From Paenibacillus taiwanensis DSM 18679 (GTDB lineage Bacteria; Bacillota; Bacilli; Paenibacillales; Paenibacillaceae): DNA of 64,000 nucleotides. The stretch is taken from assembly GCF_000425125.1 (NCBI RefSeq), contig NZ_KE384307.1, positions 124,001-188,000 of the forward strand, in the 5' to 3' direction. Shown piece after piece: positions 63,690-64,000 of the stretch; within the stretch, counting starts at the first letter, position 1, and each line of letters opens with the position of its first letter. The notes under the pieces are model-generated. The model was not told the DNA's origin and did no database searches. It saw only the letters and a program-made list of their open reading frames with translations. The translations under genes and the position numbers were made by a program.

Positions 63690-64000
63690 TTATGCTTCTT
63701 CGAGTTGTAATAAGCGAAGCACCTCATGTGAACAACGTTTAAGCTCATCTTCAGATAGTTGGCGAGTTTGCCTCCATTCACTTATAACATTAGGCTCTGC
63801 TGTTAATTGATCCAGCCACTTTTTCATTGTCATTTTGTCCGTTAAACGTTCGCCGTAGCCTCTGTCTATAAAATAATCGCAGTTCTCTTCTTCTTGCCCA
63901 GGAAGCGGGGAATAGAACAGCATCGGAATGCCTTTCATCATCCCTTCCGTGCAGGTCATACCGCCCGGTTTTGTCACAAGCAAGTCTGATGCATCCATAA
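63690..64000 (-). CDS. glycosyltransferase, C-terminal part (MurG/MGDG-synthase-like), runs off the window
   Basis: Only the last 103 or so residues are in the window; the gene continues beyond 64000. The segment DLLVTKPGGMTCTEGMMKGIPMLFYSPLPGQEEENCDYF is the nucleotide-sugar binding region of GT28-type glycosyltransferases such as UgtP or MurG-like enzymes that glycosylate diacylglycerol or lipid-linked sugars. The GGxTxTE and PGQEEEN elements are typical of processive diacylglycerol glucosyltransferases. The identity cannot be fixed from the C-terminus alone. Confidence 0.8.
   Translation of the reverse strand, partial: MDASDLLVTKPGGMTCTEGMMKGIPMLFYSPLPGQEEENCDYFIDRGYGERLTDKMTMKKWLDQLTAEPNVISEWRQTRQLSEDELKRCSHEVLRLLQLEEA

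Overview
The window looks like a chromosomal segment of a spore-forming Firmicute of the Paenibacillaceae, most likely Paenibacillus. The grounds are the gene families (LplB/YtcP-type sugar permeases, a CvfC/YpgR HEAT protein, a YkyA lipoprotein, a phage amidase with a copper-amine-oxidase-like tail domain), strong GGAGG ribosome binding sites with frequent TTG and GTG starts, a lysine riboswitch, a cre site, and several matches to Spo0A and LexA/DinR boxes. No rRNA, tRNA, CRISPR array or insertion sequence was seen.

Layout. 0-5 kb: a small methyltransferase, an atypical SDR, topB and a D-2-hydroxyacid dehydrogenase. 5.8-11.8 kb: a polysaccharide deacetylase and YkyA-like lipoprotein pair, preceded by a cluster of Spo0A-box matches. 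A response regulator and a histidine kinase with a rearranged H-box follow, then asnA and a small membrane protein. 12-16.4 kb: a ROK sugar kinase with KDPG aldolase, an alpha/beta hydrolase and a membrane-anchored transglutaminase-like protein. 16.5-21 kb: cydAB and lysP with its lysine riboswitch, all on the minus strand. 21-26.5 kb: a NarL-type two-component system divergent from a three-gene ABC-2 exporter, resembling the Bacillus linearmycin-resistance (Lnr) module. 26.8-35.2 kb: a chemoreceptor, a CvfC-like protein, a metallo-beta-lactamase-fold hydrolase, an extended RsgA and an ABC-F ATPase. A compact inverted-repeat structure that looks like an RNA lies between the last two.

35.4-49.1 kb is the most notable block: a contractile phage-tail-like particle locus with a lysis cassette. 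In order it encodes an ArpU-type regulator (divergent), tail terminator-like protein, sheath, tube, an assembly chaperone with a candidate +1 frameshift, a short tape-measure-like protein, a LysM protein, baseplate plug, hub, spike-like protein, gp25-like wedge, baseplate J, tail protein I, a fibre, a kelch-propeller protein, XhlA-like protein, holin and amidase. There is no integrase, terminase, portal or capsid gene, so the locus reads as an R-type tailocin, not a prophage. Two LexA-like boxes sit over the divergent promoters, which suggests SOS control of production and release.

49.6-57.7 kb: a CDF-family cation exporter, an SH3b-NlpC/P60 wall hydrolase, a LacI-family regulator, a threonine-degradation cluster (tdh, kbl) with a divergent XRE-cupin regulator, and an NAD-dependent epimerase-like protein. 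58.4-63.2 kb: a CcpA-type catabolite-controlled operon of a Gfo/Idh/MocA oxidoreductase and an ABC carbohydrate importer. The window ends with a small membrane protein and the C-terminal part of a glycosyltransferase that runs off the edge.

All calls rest on reading the sequence and on knowledge of the families; no database search was run.
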